Positions 34,209 through 43,562 of a stretch of DNA of 64,000 bases are shown here, one piece after another; positions within the stretch are counted from its first letter, which is position 1; each line of letters starts with the position of its first letter. This stretch comes from Butyrivibrio sp. WCD3002. Lineage in GTDB: Bacteria; Bacillota; Clostridia; Lachnospirales; Lachnospiraceae. The translations under genes and the position numbers were made by a program. The notes under the pieces are model-generated. The model was not told where the DNA came from. It saw only the letters and a list, made by a program, of their open reading frames with translations, and did not search any database. The stretch covers positions 124,001-188,000 of the forward strand of contig NZ_AUJO01000001.1 of NCBI RefSeq assembly GCF_000424265.1, written 5' to 3'.

Positions 34209-37200
34209 ATGAGATACGCTGCATTTATCAGCTACAGACACACGCCCGGTGATATGGAGATGGCAAAGAGAGTCCATACCGGGCTTGAAACTTATGTTAT
34301 ACCAAAGTCAGTCAGACATAAAATTGGCAGAAAGAAAATAGGACGTGTATTCAGGGATCAGGAAGAGTTACCTATTGGAAGTGATTTAGATGACAATATT
34401 TCTAAGGCACTGGAGGAATCAGGATATCTTTTAGTAATCTGTTCTCCAAGAACACCGGAATCATACTGGGTTTGTAAGGAAATTGAATCATTCATCAAAA
34501 TGCATGATAGAAATCATGTACTTGCTGTTTTGATTGAGGGAGAGCCGGCAGAGAGCTTTCCTCCGCAGCTACTTGTAGATGAGAATGGAAATCCTGTTGA
34601 GCCCCTTGCAGCCGATGTGAGAGGTGCCACAAAAAAAGAGGTTAATGCCAAGTTCAAGACGGAGCTGCTTCGTTTGGCTGCGCCGCTAATTGGCTGTACT
34701 TATGATGAGCTTAGACAGCGCGACAGAGATCGCAGGATAAAGAGAGCGGTAAGTATCGTTACACTTGCTGCATCAGTTATAACACTGGCAGGAACCGCTT
34801 TTGGTATATATAATGCCAGTGTCGCTGCCAGGATGAAACAGCTGGCGAATGAAAAGTCCAGACTCGCTGAAGAGATATCCATTCAATATGATGGTAAGCT
34901 TGAAAATCAGTCAAGATTCTACGCAGAAGAGGCTCTTACACTGTTCAAGCAGGGATCCCGTGAGGATGCCGCTCTTGTGGCAATAGAAGGACTTCCGTCA
35001 GAAGATAATGACAGGCCTTATGTTGCAGACGCTGAGTATGCCCTTTCAAAGGTGCTTTATGCCTATAGCAATTCAAACGATTTTACAATAGACAGAGTCC
35101 TTCAGCACGATCTTCCGGTAGATTATTTGAAGAGAAGTGATGATTCTTCAATGCTGGTTACAATAGATGAGGGTGGCAGAGTCTATTTGTGGAATGCAAA
35201 GGACTGGTCTCTTATTACTAAGATTCAACCGGTGATCGATGATTCAAATTATTATGAAGAAATAACCAGTGCGGATGCGGATAGTACGGGATTATACGTG
35301 ACAACTGAACATAATATCGTTAAATATGATTTTGATGGAAATAAGCTCTATGAATTAACTACCGGAGACATGATCGTTCAGTGCGAAGCCTGCGGATCAG
35401 AAGGCAAGATGATTCTTGTTGGTACTGAGTCCATAAGTATTCTTGATACAGCTAATGGTAATGAGATAGCCTATTTTAATAATGATACAGGTGCATCCTT
35501 CAGATCAGAGGGCAGATATGTTGTAGATAACAATAAATTCTACACATACGGAGGCGATCATAAATCTGAGGGTGCTTATATTTCGGTTATTGACCTTAAA
35601 GATAATTCTTATAAAAGCATAGAGGTAACAGATGGAGTTTTCCTTGATTTTACTGTTACACAGGATAATCAAATCGCAACCTTAGTTGGTAATAAGGACA
35701 TGATACAAGAAGGTGTTACCAAGCTCACAGTAGATTTTTTTGATGAGAATTATAAAAAAATCTGGTCAAGGAATCTTGATACAATTGGTAAAAACCTTCT
35801 TACTTACTATGCAAATATAAGAGCCCACACATATTCGGTTAAGGGTGAAAAAAAGAGTGAAGTTGTAGTTACTTCAGGTACCGACGCATTTACTCTCAAT
35901 GGGGAAAATGGAGAAATGGTAAAGTCATTTAACCTTCCGGGAGAAGCTACGATGCTTGCCATGATAGTGGACTCACCCTATGTAAGAGTCGGATACAGAC
36001 AGGGAAATATCGATTTTGTAGATTTTTCCACAGGGCGTGTTTATTCAGAATTCGAGATAACAACCAATTTTGCGGTAAAGGATGCTGCACTTTTTAATGA
36101 TAAGATCATTCTCAGCTCTTATTCCGCTGAAGAATTGCATATTTTTTCATGGCATGATGCCCCGGATCTGGAAGAGTTCGTTACCTTTGAGGGAAAAGAA
36201 ACACCTAGTATAACTTCCCCCGACGGATCGTATTTTGCAACTACCGATTACGGTGAATATACAAATGCGAATTTCTACGATAAAGACGGTAAGAAAATCT
36301 ATACATTTGATAAGGGTGAATTCATATATAAAATTCATCTTTTTAATGATAAGGTAATTCTTCAGGATAAGCGCAGTATATGGATAATCCACCTTTTTGA
36401 AGGTAAAGAGGAAGAGATAACATTAGAGGATCTTGGTCTTGATATGTATACCTACAGCATGTCTCTTTCAAAGGATGGCAAGGGGGCTGCTATCTGGGAT
36501 TCAAGAAATATTGCGGCAATCGATCTTGAGAAAAGAGAAATACTGGTACAGGCTTCAACGGAGTCGACAATCGGTAAGGTCCTTATAAACTCTGATCTTG
36601 ATAAGCTCTATGTATCCGAGGGCAAAGATACTCTTTATGAAATAGATATTGACGCCAAGGCTACAAGGGAATTCAAGGGTGAAAACTTGAGCACGGTTGC
36701 TAACAGCTATAGTAAAGAGTTCATAGCACTTAGTCCTGACGATAAGCTAATAGCAATCTGCTGCAGAGACGGCTATGTAAGGCTGGTAAATACGGAATCA
36801 TACGAAACAGAGGCAATGATACCTCTGCAGACATATCTTAGTGCGTTTGTTGGATTTACGGATGATTGTACACATGTGATAATGCAGGGAGATGATTACA
36901 AGGTACGTATCTGGGATATAGAAAACAAGTGCATGGCTTCATCCATCGATACATCAGCAACAGTTAGACAGATTATCTGTGATGAAGAAGATAATCTCAT
37001 GGCACTGGCGGTTGGTTACGGTACACTGCTCTATGAGACAAACGGATATGGATGTATTGGATCTGCTACTGAAGGTATGTTTTATTTAAAGAGTAATAAT
37101 TCCATACTTGTAAGCAGTGATCAGACAGAAGTGTCCAGAACATACTATAAAGACTATAAGCAGCTTATCGAGGAAGCAAAAAAACAATTCCCCGGAGCAC

Positions 37201-37241
37201 AGCTTAGCGAAGAGAAGAAGGTAAAGTATAATATAAATTAA
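34209..37241 (+). CDS. TIR-domain membrane protein with a large beta-propeller (WD40-like) region
   Basis: A 1010-residue receptor-like protein. Residues 1-165 form a TIR domain: YAAFISYRHTPGD at the start, GRVFRDQEELPIG, and SPRTPESYWVCKEIESF. E91 matches the catalytic Glu of NADase TIRs (compare DWVHKEI of SARM1). A single membrane helix (about 180-201) follows basic RDRDRRIKR, predicting TIR inside and the rest outside. A short coiled coil (205-240) precedes about 700 residues of repeated beta blades (VYLWNAKDW, VRIWDIENK and similar), a WD40-like propeller. It lies 8 bases downstream of the DHH phosphoesterase gene and 29 bases before GH3, so one transcript is likely. Function is unknown; sensing with NAD- or nucleotide-based signalling is an inference. 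Confidence 0.85.
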   Translation: MRYAAFISYRHTPGDMEMAKRVHTGLETYVIPKSVRHKIGRKKIGRVFRDQEELPIGSDLDDNISKALEESGYLLVICSPRTPESYWVCKEIESFIKMHDRNHVLAVLIEGEPAESFPPQLLVDENGNPVEPLAADVRGATKKEVNAKFKTELLRLAAPLIGCTYDELRQRDRDRRIKRAVSIVTLAASVITLAGTAFGIYNASVAARMKQLANEKSRLAEEISIQYDGKLENQSRFYAEEALTLFKQGSREDAALVAIEGLPSEDNDRPYVADAEYALSKVLYAYSNSNDFTIDRVLQHDLPVDYLKRSDDSSMLVTIDEGGRVYLWNAKDWSLITKIQPVIDDSNYYEEITSADADSTGLYVTTEHNIVKYDFDGNKLYELTTGDMIVQCEACGSEGKMILVGTESISILDTANGNEIAYFNNDTGASFRSEGRYVVDNNKFYTYGGDHKSEGAYISVIDLKDNSYKSIEVTDGVFLDFTVTQDNQIATLVGNKDMIQEGVTKLTVDFFDENYKKIWSRNLDTIGKNLLTYYANIRAHTYSVKGEKKSEVVVTSGTDAFTLNGENGEMVKSFNLPGEATMLAMIVDSPYVRVGYRQGNIDFVDFSTGRVYSEFEITTNFAVKDAALFNDKIILSSYSAEELHIFSWHDAPDLEEFVTFEGKETPSITSPDGSYFATTDYGEYTNANFYDKDGKKIYTFDKGEFIYKIHLFNDKVILQDKRSIWIIHLFEGKEEEITLEDLGLDMYTYSMSLSKDGKGAAIWDSRNIAAIDLEKREILVQASTESTIGKVLINSDLDKLYVSEGKDTLYEIDIDAKATREFKGENLSTVANSYSKEFIALSPDDKLIAICCRDGYVRLVNTESYETEAMIPLQTYLSAFVGFTDDCTHVIMQGDDYKVRIWDIENKCMASSIDTSATVRQIICDEEDNLMALAVGYGTLLYETNGYGCIGSATEGMFYLKSNNSILVSSDQTEVSRTYYKDYKQLIEEAKKQFPGAQLSEEKKVKYNIN

Positions 37242-37270
37242 GGGAATTTATATAGGAGGTATTTAGGGTT

Positions 37271-39466
37271 ATGGCAAATATTAAAACTGTTAAAAACGAG
37301 GGGGGACCAACACTTGGTGTTACAAGTGCGCCGGTAATTGAAAAAGATGGGTTATTTTTCAGGGACCTTGAGCGCACAGGTGAGTTGGTTCCTTACGAGG
37401 ACTGGAGACTTACTCCCGAGGAGAGAGCAAAGGATCTGGCATCAAGAATGAGCGTTGAAGAGATAGCAGGTCTTATGATGTACAGTGCACACCAGATCGT
37501 TCCCGCTGCCGGAGGCGGCTGGTTCCCTGCAACCTATCGCGGAGGTAAAACTCTTGCAGAAAGTGGCGCTGATGAGTGGGAGCTCACTGATCAGCAGAAG
37601 AAATTCCTTACTGAGGATCATGTGAGATATGTTCTTGCAATGGTTCTTAAGAATGGCGAGATAGCAGCTAAATGGAACAATGAAATGCAGGCACTTTGCG
37701 AGGAGATGCCTCATGGAATTCCGGTAAACACAAGTACGGATCCAAGACATGGTGCAGGAAGTGCATCTGCAGAGTTTAAGACAGAAGCCAAGGATACCAG
37801 TAAGTGGCCCCTTGGACTTGGCCTTGCAGCTACATTTTCACCTGAAACTGTAAAGAAATTTGCACGTATTGCAGCAAAGGAATACAGAGCGCTTGGTATC
37901 ACAACTGAGCTTGGTCCGCAGATCGATCTTGGAACAGAGCCCAGATGGATGAGAGTAGCTGATACCTATGGTCCAAGCAGCAAGCTGGTAACTGAATATG
38001 CAAAGAACTACTGCGAAGGTCTGCAGAACGATCCTGAAGCAGATGGCTGGGGTGAGAGCAGCGTAGCAGCTATGGTTAAGCACTGGCCGGGCGGTGGTCC
38101 CTGTGAAGCAGGAAGAGACGCACACTATGCTTATGGTAAGTTTGCGGTATATCCGGGAGATAATCTTCAGGAACATTTAAAGCCCTTCCTTGAGGGTGCA
38201 TTTAAGCTTGATAAGACAGGACAGGCTTCTGCAGTAATGCCTTACTATACAATCAGCTACGGCGTTGATCCTTCAGGTAAAAACGTAGGTAACAGCTACA
38301 GCAAATACATTATCGGCGACCTTTTAAGAGATAAATATGGCTATAAGGGCGTCGTATGTACTGACTGGGGTATCACACAGGATCCTAATCCGAAGCTTGA
38401 TTCCTTCGGTTCAAGATGCTTTGGTACTGAAGACCTTACAGAGGCTGAGAGACACCTTTGTATCATTGAGAACGGTGTTGATCAGTTTGGTGGAAATAAT
38501 GATATCAAGCCTATTCTTGAAGCCTATAAGATAGGCTGTGAGCGTCACGGTGAGGATGCTATGAGAAAGCGCTTCGAGGAGAGTGCAGTAAGACTTCTTC
38601 TTAACAGCTTCAGATGCGGACTTTTTGAGAATCCTTATCTTGACCCTGAGGAAAGCAAAGAGATACTTGGCTGTGATGAGTTTGTAAAAGAAGGGTTTGA
38701 AGCTCAGCTTAAGAGTATCGTAATGGTGAAGAATAACGGTGTTCTTCCCGTAAGCGGACGGAAGAAGGTTTACATTCCCGGAAGGCATATCGATGCTCAT
38801 AAGGGCTTTATGAGAGATATGATGCCGGCAATGGATATCCCGGGAGCAAATCCTGCAGACGTGGCACCTTTTTATGATGTTACTGACGATCCTGCAGAAG
38901 CTGATATGGCTATTTGCTTTATCGAGAGCCCTATCAGTGACGGTTATACTGAGGAGACCGGCTACAGGCCTGTAACACTTCAGTACAGACCTTATACAGC
39001 AGATGCAGCAAGAGAAGTGAGCATTGCAGGCGGAGATTTCCGTGAAGAGTCCGATAACAGAACCTATAAGGGAAAATCCAACACACCTGCCAACGAAAGT
39101 GATCTTGATCTTGTAATAAAGGCAAGAGAGCAGATGGGTGATAAGCCTGTTATTGTATCTATCAGAATGAATAATCCCTGCATGGTTTCTGAATTCGAGA
39201 AGTATGCAGATGCTATCCTTGTGAACTTTGGAGTAGAGACTAAGGCTACTCTTACCATCGTAAGCGGAGGTGCGGAGCCTTCAGCAATGCTTCCTGTTCA
39301 GCTGCCCGCTGATATGGAGACAGTTGAGAAGCACTGTGAGGACAAGCCCTTTGATTACAACCCTTATACCGATTCTGTAGGAAATACATATGATTTTGGA
39401 TTTGGACTTGATTTTAAGGGTGTCATCAGGGATGATAGATACGAAAAATACGTATCAAACAGATGA
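37271..39466 (+). CDS. Glycoside hydrolase family 3 enzyme (beta-glucosidase-like), intracellular
   Basis: A 731-residue GH3 hydrolase without a signal peptide, so probably acting on imported oligosaccharides. The N-terminal barrel (about 30-400) contains PRHGAGSASAEFK, a LGPQIDLGTEPRW segment, VKHWPGGGP with the substrate Lys/His pair, and the nucleophile Asp in VVCTDWGI (D365). The C-terminal alpha/beta domain (about 470-715) has KSIVMVKNNGVLP and ends with YDFGFGLDF. The exact substrate cannot be told. AGGAGG precedes ATG 37271 at an 11-base spacing. The link with the TIR gene may be accidental. Confidence 0.9.
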   Translation: MANIKTVKNEGGPTLGVTSAPVIEKDGLFFRDLERTGELVPYEDWRLTPEERAKDLASRMSVEEIAGLMMYSAHQIVPAAGGGWFPATYRGGKTLAESGADEWELTDQQKKFLTEDHVRYVLAMVLKNGEIAAKWNNEMQALCEEMPHGIPVNTSTDPRHGAGSASAEFKTEAKDTSKWPLGLGLAATFSPETVKKFARIAAKEYRALGITTELGPQIDLGTEPRWMRVADTYGPSSKLVTEYAKNYCEGLQNDPEADGWGESSVAAMVKHWPGGGPCEAGRDAHYAYGKFAVYPGDNLQEHLKPFLEGAFKLDKTGQASAVMPYYTISYGVDPSGKNVGNSYSKYIIGDLLRDKYGYKGVVCTDWGITQDPNPKLDSFGSRCFGTEDLTEAERHLCIIENGVDQFGGNNDIKPILEAYKIGCERHGEDAMRKRFEESAVRLLLNSFRCGLFENPYLDPEESKEILGCDEFVKEGFEAQLKSIVMVKNNGVLPVSGRKKVYIPGRHIDAHKGFMRDMMPAMDIPGANPADVAPFYDVTDDPAEADMAICFIESPISDGYTEETGYRPVTLQYRPYTADAAREVSIAGGDFREESDNRTYKGKSNTPANESDLDLVIKAREQMGDKPVIVSIRMNNPCMVSEFEKYADAILVNFGVETKATLTIVSGGAEPSAMLPVQLPADMETVEKHCEDKPFDYNPYTDSVGNTYDFGFGLDFKGVIRDDRYEKYVSNR

Positions 39467-39502
39467 TAAATCTGTAATGTTTTTGAAATAGAGGATTTAC
39501 AC

Positions 39503-41494
39503 ATGATATTAAACTGTCATGATCTCTCAAAGTCGTTTGACGGAAAAGACATTCTGAAAGGAGTGTCTTTTCATATTGAGGATAATGAAAAAGCAGCAAT
39601 AGTAGGAATTAACGGTGCAGGTAAGACGACGCTTATTCGTATGTTGATAGGCGAGCTTACTCCTGATACCGGTACAGTAACTCTTTCAAAGGATGTAACA
39701 GTAGGTTATCTTGCACAGAACCAGAACATAGACAGCGCTCACAACATCTACGAAGAGCTCCGCGAGATGAAAAGAGATGTTATAAATCTTGAAAAGGAAA
39801 TCCGCAGTGCCGAGGCACAGATGGATGTCCTGCGCGGCGAAGAGCTGGATAAACTGATGGACCGATATGCACAGATGAACCATGAGTTTCAGCTAAAGAA
39901 CGGTTATGCCTGGGAGAGTGAGGTTATCGGAGTTGCCAAGGGTCTTGGCTTTTCGGAAGAGGAGTTTGATAAGAGAATATCAACTCTTTCAGGAGGACAG
40001 AAGACAAGAGTCGCTCTCGGTAAGCTCCTGCTTCAGAGTCCTGACCTCATAATCCTGGATGAGCCTACAAACCACCTTGATATGAATTCAATCAAATGGC
40101 TTGAAGGTTATCTGATGAATTACAAAGGCGCTGTACTTATTGTTTCTCACGATAGATATTTCCTTGACCGCATAGCTCAGAAGATTATTGAGATAGATCA
40201 GACAAGTGCAGAAGTGTATCAGGGCAATTACACGGCCTATGCGCAGAAGCGTGAGAAAATCAGGGCAGCAAAGCTTAAGGCTTACCTCAATCAGCAGGCA
40301 GAGATAAAGCATCAGGAAGAGGTAATCGATAAGCTGAGGCAGTTTAACAGAGAAAAGAGCATAAAGCGTGCAGAGAGCAGAGAAAAGATGCTTGATAAGA
40401 TAGAGCGTCTTGAAAAGCCCACAGAGGTCAGGGATGATATGCGAATCACCCTTACACCCTCATGTGTCAGCGGCAATGATGTTATGCACGTTGATTCAAT
40501 TGCCAAATCCTTTGGCAGTGAGAAGCTCTTTGAGAATATCAGCTTTGACATAAAGCGCGGTGAAAAGGTTGCCATAATCGGAGATAACGGAACGGGAAAG
40601 ACAACCATGCTTAAGATAATCAATGGCATGGAATCCCTTGATGCCGGTGAGATTATTCTTGGAGTTAAGGTTCATGTTGGTTACTATGATCAGGAGCATC
40701 AGGTCCTTCACAATGAGAAGACTCTTTTTGAAGAACTCTCAGATGCTTATCCTTCCATGAATAACACAGAGATCAGAAATACACTGGCTGCATTTTTGTT
40801 CACCGGAGATGATGTATTTAAGCGAATCGGTGACCTTTCCGGTGGTGAAAAGGGCAGAGTATCCCTTGCAAAGCTTATGCTTTCGGATGCCAACTTCCTT
40901 ATTCTCGATGAGCCTACAAACCACCTTGATATCACCAGTAAGGAGATATTGGAGGATGCCATCAGTGGCTACGAAGGTACCGTTTTATATGTAAGCCACG
41001 ACAGATACTTTATCAATAAGACAGCCACCAGAATTCTGGATCTGACTCACGGTAGGATGATAAATTACATAGGTAACTATGACTACTATCTTGAGCACTG
41101 TGAGGAACAGACTGCAAGAACCTTGAATGAAAGCGGAAGTGCCTCCTCCTTTGGAAGAGGAATCGAGATGGCTTCGGAGGATGCTGCTAAAGGAAGCTCC
41201 TTTGGTAAGCTTGCGGGAGCATCTCAGACTGCGCAGAAGGAAAGCACCGGTGCGGCAGACTGGAAGGCTCAAAAAGAAGAGCAGGCAAAAAAGCGCAAGA
41301 TAGAAGCGGCCCTTAAGAAGTGCGAGGAGGAGATCGCAAAGCTTGAGGAGAGAAATGAGAAGATTAATGAGGAACTCTCAGATCCTGAAGTTGCAACGGA
41401 TCTCACAAAGGTAAGAAAGCTCTCAGATGAGCTTACTGCTAATGAAGAAAGACTCGGTACACTTTATGATGAATGGGCTGAGCTTAGTGAGTAA
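39503..41494 (+). CDS. ABC-F family ATPase (ribosome-associated)
   Basis: A 663-residue protein with two ABC ATPase domains and no membrane segments, so an ABC-F factor rather than a transporter. Domain 1 has Walker A GINGAGKTT, signature LSGGQKTRVALGKLL, and Walker B LIILDEPTNHLD. Domain 2 has GDNGTGKTT, LSGGEKGRVSLAKLM and FLILDEPTNHLD. A helical linker of about 75 residues (KREKIRAAKLKAYLNQQ...) links them, and a C-terminal coiled coil (about 595-663) follows. The arrangement is that of YdiF/YheS-like members, which relieve ribosome stalling; antibiotic protection is possible but not indicated. It is probably the last gene of the 32.7-41.5 kb string. Confidence 0.93.
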   Translation: MILNCHDLSKSFDGKDILKGVSFHIEDNEKAAIVGINGAGKTTLIRMLIGELTPDTGTVTLSKDVTVGYLAQNQNIDSAHNIYEELREMKRDVINLEKEIRSAEAQMDVLRGEELDKLMDRYAQMNHEFQLKNGYAWESEVIGVAKGLGFSEEEFDKRISTLSGGQKTRVALGKLLLQSPDLIILDEPTNHLDMNSIKWLEGYLMNYKGAVLIVSHDRYFLDRIAQKIIEIDQTSAEVYQGNYTAYAQKREKIRAAKLKAYLNQQAEIKHQEEVIDKLRQFNREKSIKRAESREKMLDKIERLEKPTEVRDDMRITLTPSCVSGNDVMHVDSIAKSFGSEKLFENISFDIKRGEKVAIIGDNGTGKTTMLKIINGMESLDAGEIILGVKVHVGYYDQEHQVLHNEKTLFEELSDAYPSMNNTEIRNTLAAFLFTGDDVFKRIGDLSGGEKGRVSLAKLMLSDANFLILDEPTNHLDITSKEILEDAISGYEGTVLYVSHDRYFINKTATRILDLTHGRMINYIGNYDYYLEHCEEQTARTLNESGSASSFGRGIEMASEDAAKGSSFGKLAGASQTAQKESTGAADWKAQKEEQAKKRKIEAALKKCEEEIAKLEERNEKINEELSDPEVATDLTKVRKLSDELTANEERLGTLYDEWAELSE

Positions 41495-41554
41495 GGGAAA
41501 AATTAGAATTTTGCTTCGAAGTCAGGCGCAGTAATAAGTTAAGTAAAACTAAAA

Positions 41555-41599
41555 GAGCATTCATAGGACTTTGATAAGTCTTACGAATGCTCCTTTTTT
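41555..41599. terminator. Bidirectional terminator between ABC-F gene and small minus-strand gene
   Basis: GAGCATTCATAGGACTT / AAGTCTTACGAATGCTC stem with two mismatches, then CTTTTTT. The opposite strand has TTTTAGTTTT. Confidence 0.88.
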
Positions 41600-41617
41600 C
41601 TTTATAATGTACGAAAT

Positions 41618-41953
41618 TCAGGCAAATGCATCAAATGAACTACCGACCTGGCTATAGGAATAACCACCCATATCTCTGCCATAGCCAACTGTCATACCAT
41701 TATATTTGGATGCAATGTTGTTGAACTGCTGGCTGACTCTCTGGGTCGCTTCCTGACCATCTGTGCTGGCAACCTCGCCAACCTTTACTTCCTGTGCGTT
41801 AGGATAAACCACAGGAGCAACTGTAGATATGTTTCCTACAGCCTTATGCTCATCATAAACATCGGAGACCGGTGCCTGATTGGAAAGAGCATAATTCAGT
41901 GGCTGTGTCTGATACATACTATATCCACTTATTCCGCCAATTGACATTCCCAT
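41618..41953 (-). CDS. Small protein of unknown function, Gly/Tyr/Ser-rich ends
   Basis: I do not recognise this 111-residue protein. The N-terminus is MGMSIGGISGYSMYQTQ. The middle is hydrophilic with a QEATQRVSQQFNNIASKY helix. The C-terminus (YGRDMGGYSYSQVGSSFDAFA) is glycine/tyrosine-rich. There is no signal peptide, membrane helix or cysteine. The coding signal is supported by GAGGT eight bases before ATG 41953 (minus), a flanking bidirectional terminator, and an otherwise gene-free space divergent from rex. The ends resemble small structural or export-linked proteins, but that is only an impression. Confidence 0.65.
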   Translation of the reverse strand: MGMSIGGISGYSMYQTQPLNYALSNQAPVSDVYDEHKAVGNISTVAPVVYPNAQEVKVGEVASTDGQEATQRVSQQFNNIASKYNGMTVGYGRDMGGYSYSQVGSSFDAFA

Positions 41954-42119
41954 ATCTTTTTACCTCAATATCTGCAAGAATACCCATTTACAGACATTAG
42001 AATTATAAAATATATTCATTAAAATATTATAAACTTGCTCTTAAAGAAAACCGAAATATGCCTGTTTTTGAAAGAAAAATTCAGTATTTTTGAAAGTTTT
42101 TGAAAGGGAAGGCTACAGA

Positions 42120-42147
42120 TTGACTAATTTTTAACAGATAGTATAAT
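42120..42147 (+). promoter_or_regulatory. rex promoter
   Basis: TTGACT, 16 bases, TATAAT. Upstream, TTTTTGAAAG occurs three times between 42064 and 42105. The spacer contains TTAACA, a half-site-like piece of the Rex consensus, so autoregulation is possible but weakly supported. Confidence 0.75.
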
Positions 42148-42187
42148 CTATATAGAACTAAATACCTATAATGACAACGGAGGAAGT

Positions 42188-42841
42188 ATGGCGGAGAAAG
42201 AAATCTCGCAGGCAGTTATCGGCAGACTGCCGCGCTACTTCAGATATTTGGGAGAACTTAAAGAGCAGGGAATAGAGAGAATTTCCTCTCAGGATCTCAG
42301 TGATCTGATGAAAGTAACAGCCTCACAAATAAGGCAGGACTTTAATAATTTCGGAGGTTTTGGGCAACAGGGATATGGGTATAATGTCGAATATCTTTAT
42401 GATGAGATCGGTAAGATCTTAGGTCTCGGAAGAGAACATACTCTTATCATTATCGGCGCGGGCCACTTAGGACAGGCGCTTTCAGGTTACAATAATTTCT
42501 TCAACAGAGGATTTATTTTCAAAGGAGCATTTGACCTTAATCCCGAGCTATATGGAAAGAAAATAAGAAATATTGAAATACGTCCTATCGAAGAGATGGA
42601 GCAGTTTGTAAGAGATAATAAGATTGAGATTGCAGTGCTGGCAATTCCAAAGGACCAGGCCGTTAAGATGGCAGAACGGCTTGTTAATTGCGGCATAAAA
42701 GCAATCTGGAATTTTGCGCACGTAGATCTTGATGTTCCTGAGAATGTACAGGTTGAGAATGTTCATCTGTCTGATTCGCTTATGAAGCTTTCCTATGGAA
42801 TTGACAGATATGAGAAGAGTCAGGTAAAGACCAGAAAGTAA
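42188..42841 (+). CDS. rex: Redox-sensing transcriptional repressor Rex
   Basis: A dimeric repressor that senses the NADH/NAD+ ratio and controls fermentation genes. It has 217 residues, a typical length. The N-terminal winged helix (about 1-80) has RLPRYFRYLGEL and ISSQDLSDLMKVTASQIRQDFNNFGGFGQQGYGYNV. The Rossmann domain has IIIGAGHLGQAL (about 88-99), IAVLAIPKDQA and GIKAIWNFAHVDL, and ends with a swapped helix. The start ATG 42188 follows GGAGGAAG, with a clear promoter upstream. It leads the cluster coiled-coil protein, nnr, alr. Confidence 0.97.
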   Translation: MAEKEISQAVIGRLPRYFRYLGELKEQGIERISSQDLSDLMKVTASQIRQDFNNFGGFGQQGYGYNVEYLYDEIGKILGLGREHTLIIIGAGHLGQALSGYNNFFNRGFIFKGAFDLNPELYGKKIRNIEIRPIEEMEQFVRDNKIEIAVLAIPKDQAVKMAERLVNCGIKAIWNFAHVDLDVPENVQVENVHLSDSLMKLSYGIDRYEKSQVKTRK

Positions 42842-42869
42842 CCGTTTTCCTTATGACGGGGGAATTCTT

Positions 42870-43562
42870 ATGGCTAAAGATGCAAATATTTATTCTGAAG
42901 CCCTCATCGGCAAGGATATACCAATATTGTCCAAGGATGAGAGGTGGCAAAAGCTTTTTATACTGAGCCCCAAGACTGATAAAATAAAAAAACTTGAGGC
43001 TGAGCTTAATAAACTTGTGGACAAGCAGGAGAAGACCAGGGAAAAGATCAAGGATATTAAGCGTCTTAAAAAGAGGCTTCTTAGCGAGATAGTCACGTTA
43101 AGAGATGATGCTGACAAGAATCCTAAGCAGAGGAAAAAAATAGAAGCTCAGATAGATGATCACACCAGACTTATCAGGGAAAGTAATGAGAAGATAGAAG
43201 AGTGTGAGGATGATATGCTGGGACTTCCCAGAGAAATTTACAGAACAGATGTGGACCTGATGATTGAGACCATGAACGTTTTTTATGGAAGAATGGATGC
43301 CAATACGGCTGAGATTCAGGCCATAGATGAGTGGGTATCAAAGGTCAGGGTGCAGCTTAAGAAAAATATAGTACGCATGCAGGAAAGGGAGATTGAGAAT
43401 TTCAATGTTTACTCCTACATGCATGATATTTTCGGACCGGAAGTTATCGACCTCTTTGATCTTAAATATGATCCCGAGAGACGTCATCCCGTTATACCTA
43501 AAGAGGGGATGAGAGTTGAGAATGGAATAGTCATAGAAGATGAAAAATACACAGACAATTGA
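42870..43562 (+). CDS. Coiled-coil protein of unknown function
   Basis: A 230-residue protein without signal or membrane segments. Residues about 35-115 form a strongly charged coiled coil (KIKKLEAELNKLVDKQEKTREKIKDIKRLKKRLLSEI). The C-terminal half (about 120-230) is conserved-looking, with LPREIYRTDVDLMIETMNVFYGRMD and YSYMHDIFGPEVIDLFDLKYDPERRHPVIPKEGM. I do not recognise a family. It starts 28 bases after rex and overlaps the start of nnr by 23 bases, so translation coupling with nnr is likely. The start ATG 42870 follows GGGGGAA. Confidence 0.85.
   Translation: MAKDANIYSEALIGKDIPILSKDERWQKLFILSPKTDKIKKLEAELNKLVDKQEKTREKIKDIKRLKKRLLSEIVTLRDDADKNPKQRKKIEAQIDDHTRLIRESNEKIEECEDDMLGLPREIYRTDVDLMIETMNVFYGRMDANTAEIQAIDEWVSKVRVQLKKNIVRMQEREIENFNVYSYMHDIFGPEVIDLFDLKYDPERRHPVIPKEGMRVENGIVIEDEKYTDN

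Noticed and set aside
34209..41494. Complete known antiphage system (for example Thoeris-, CBASS- or Gabija-like)
   Set aside because: Only the TIR protein fits such themes; no ThsA-type effector, cyclase or nuclease partner is adjacent, and GH3 and ABC-F are ordinary neighbours.
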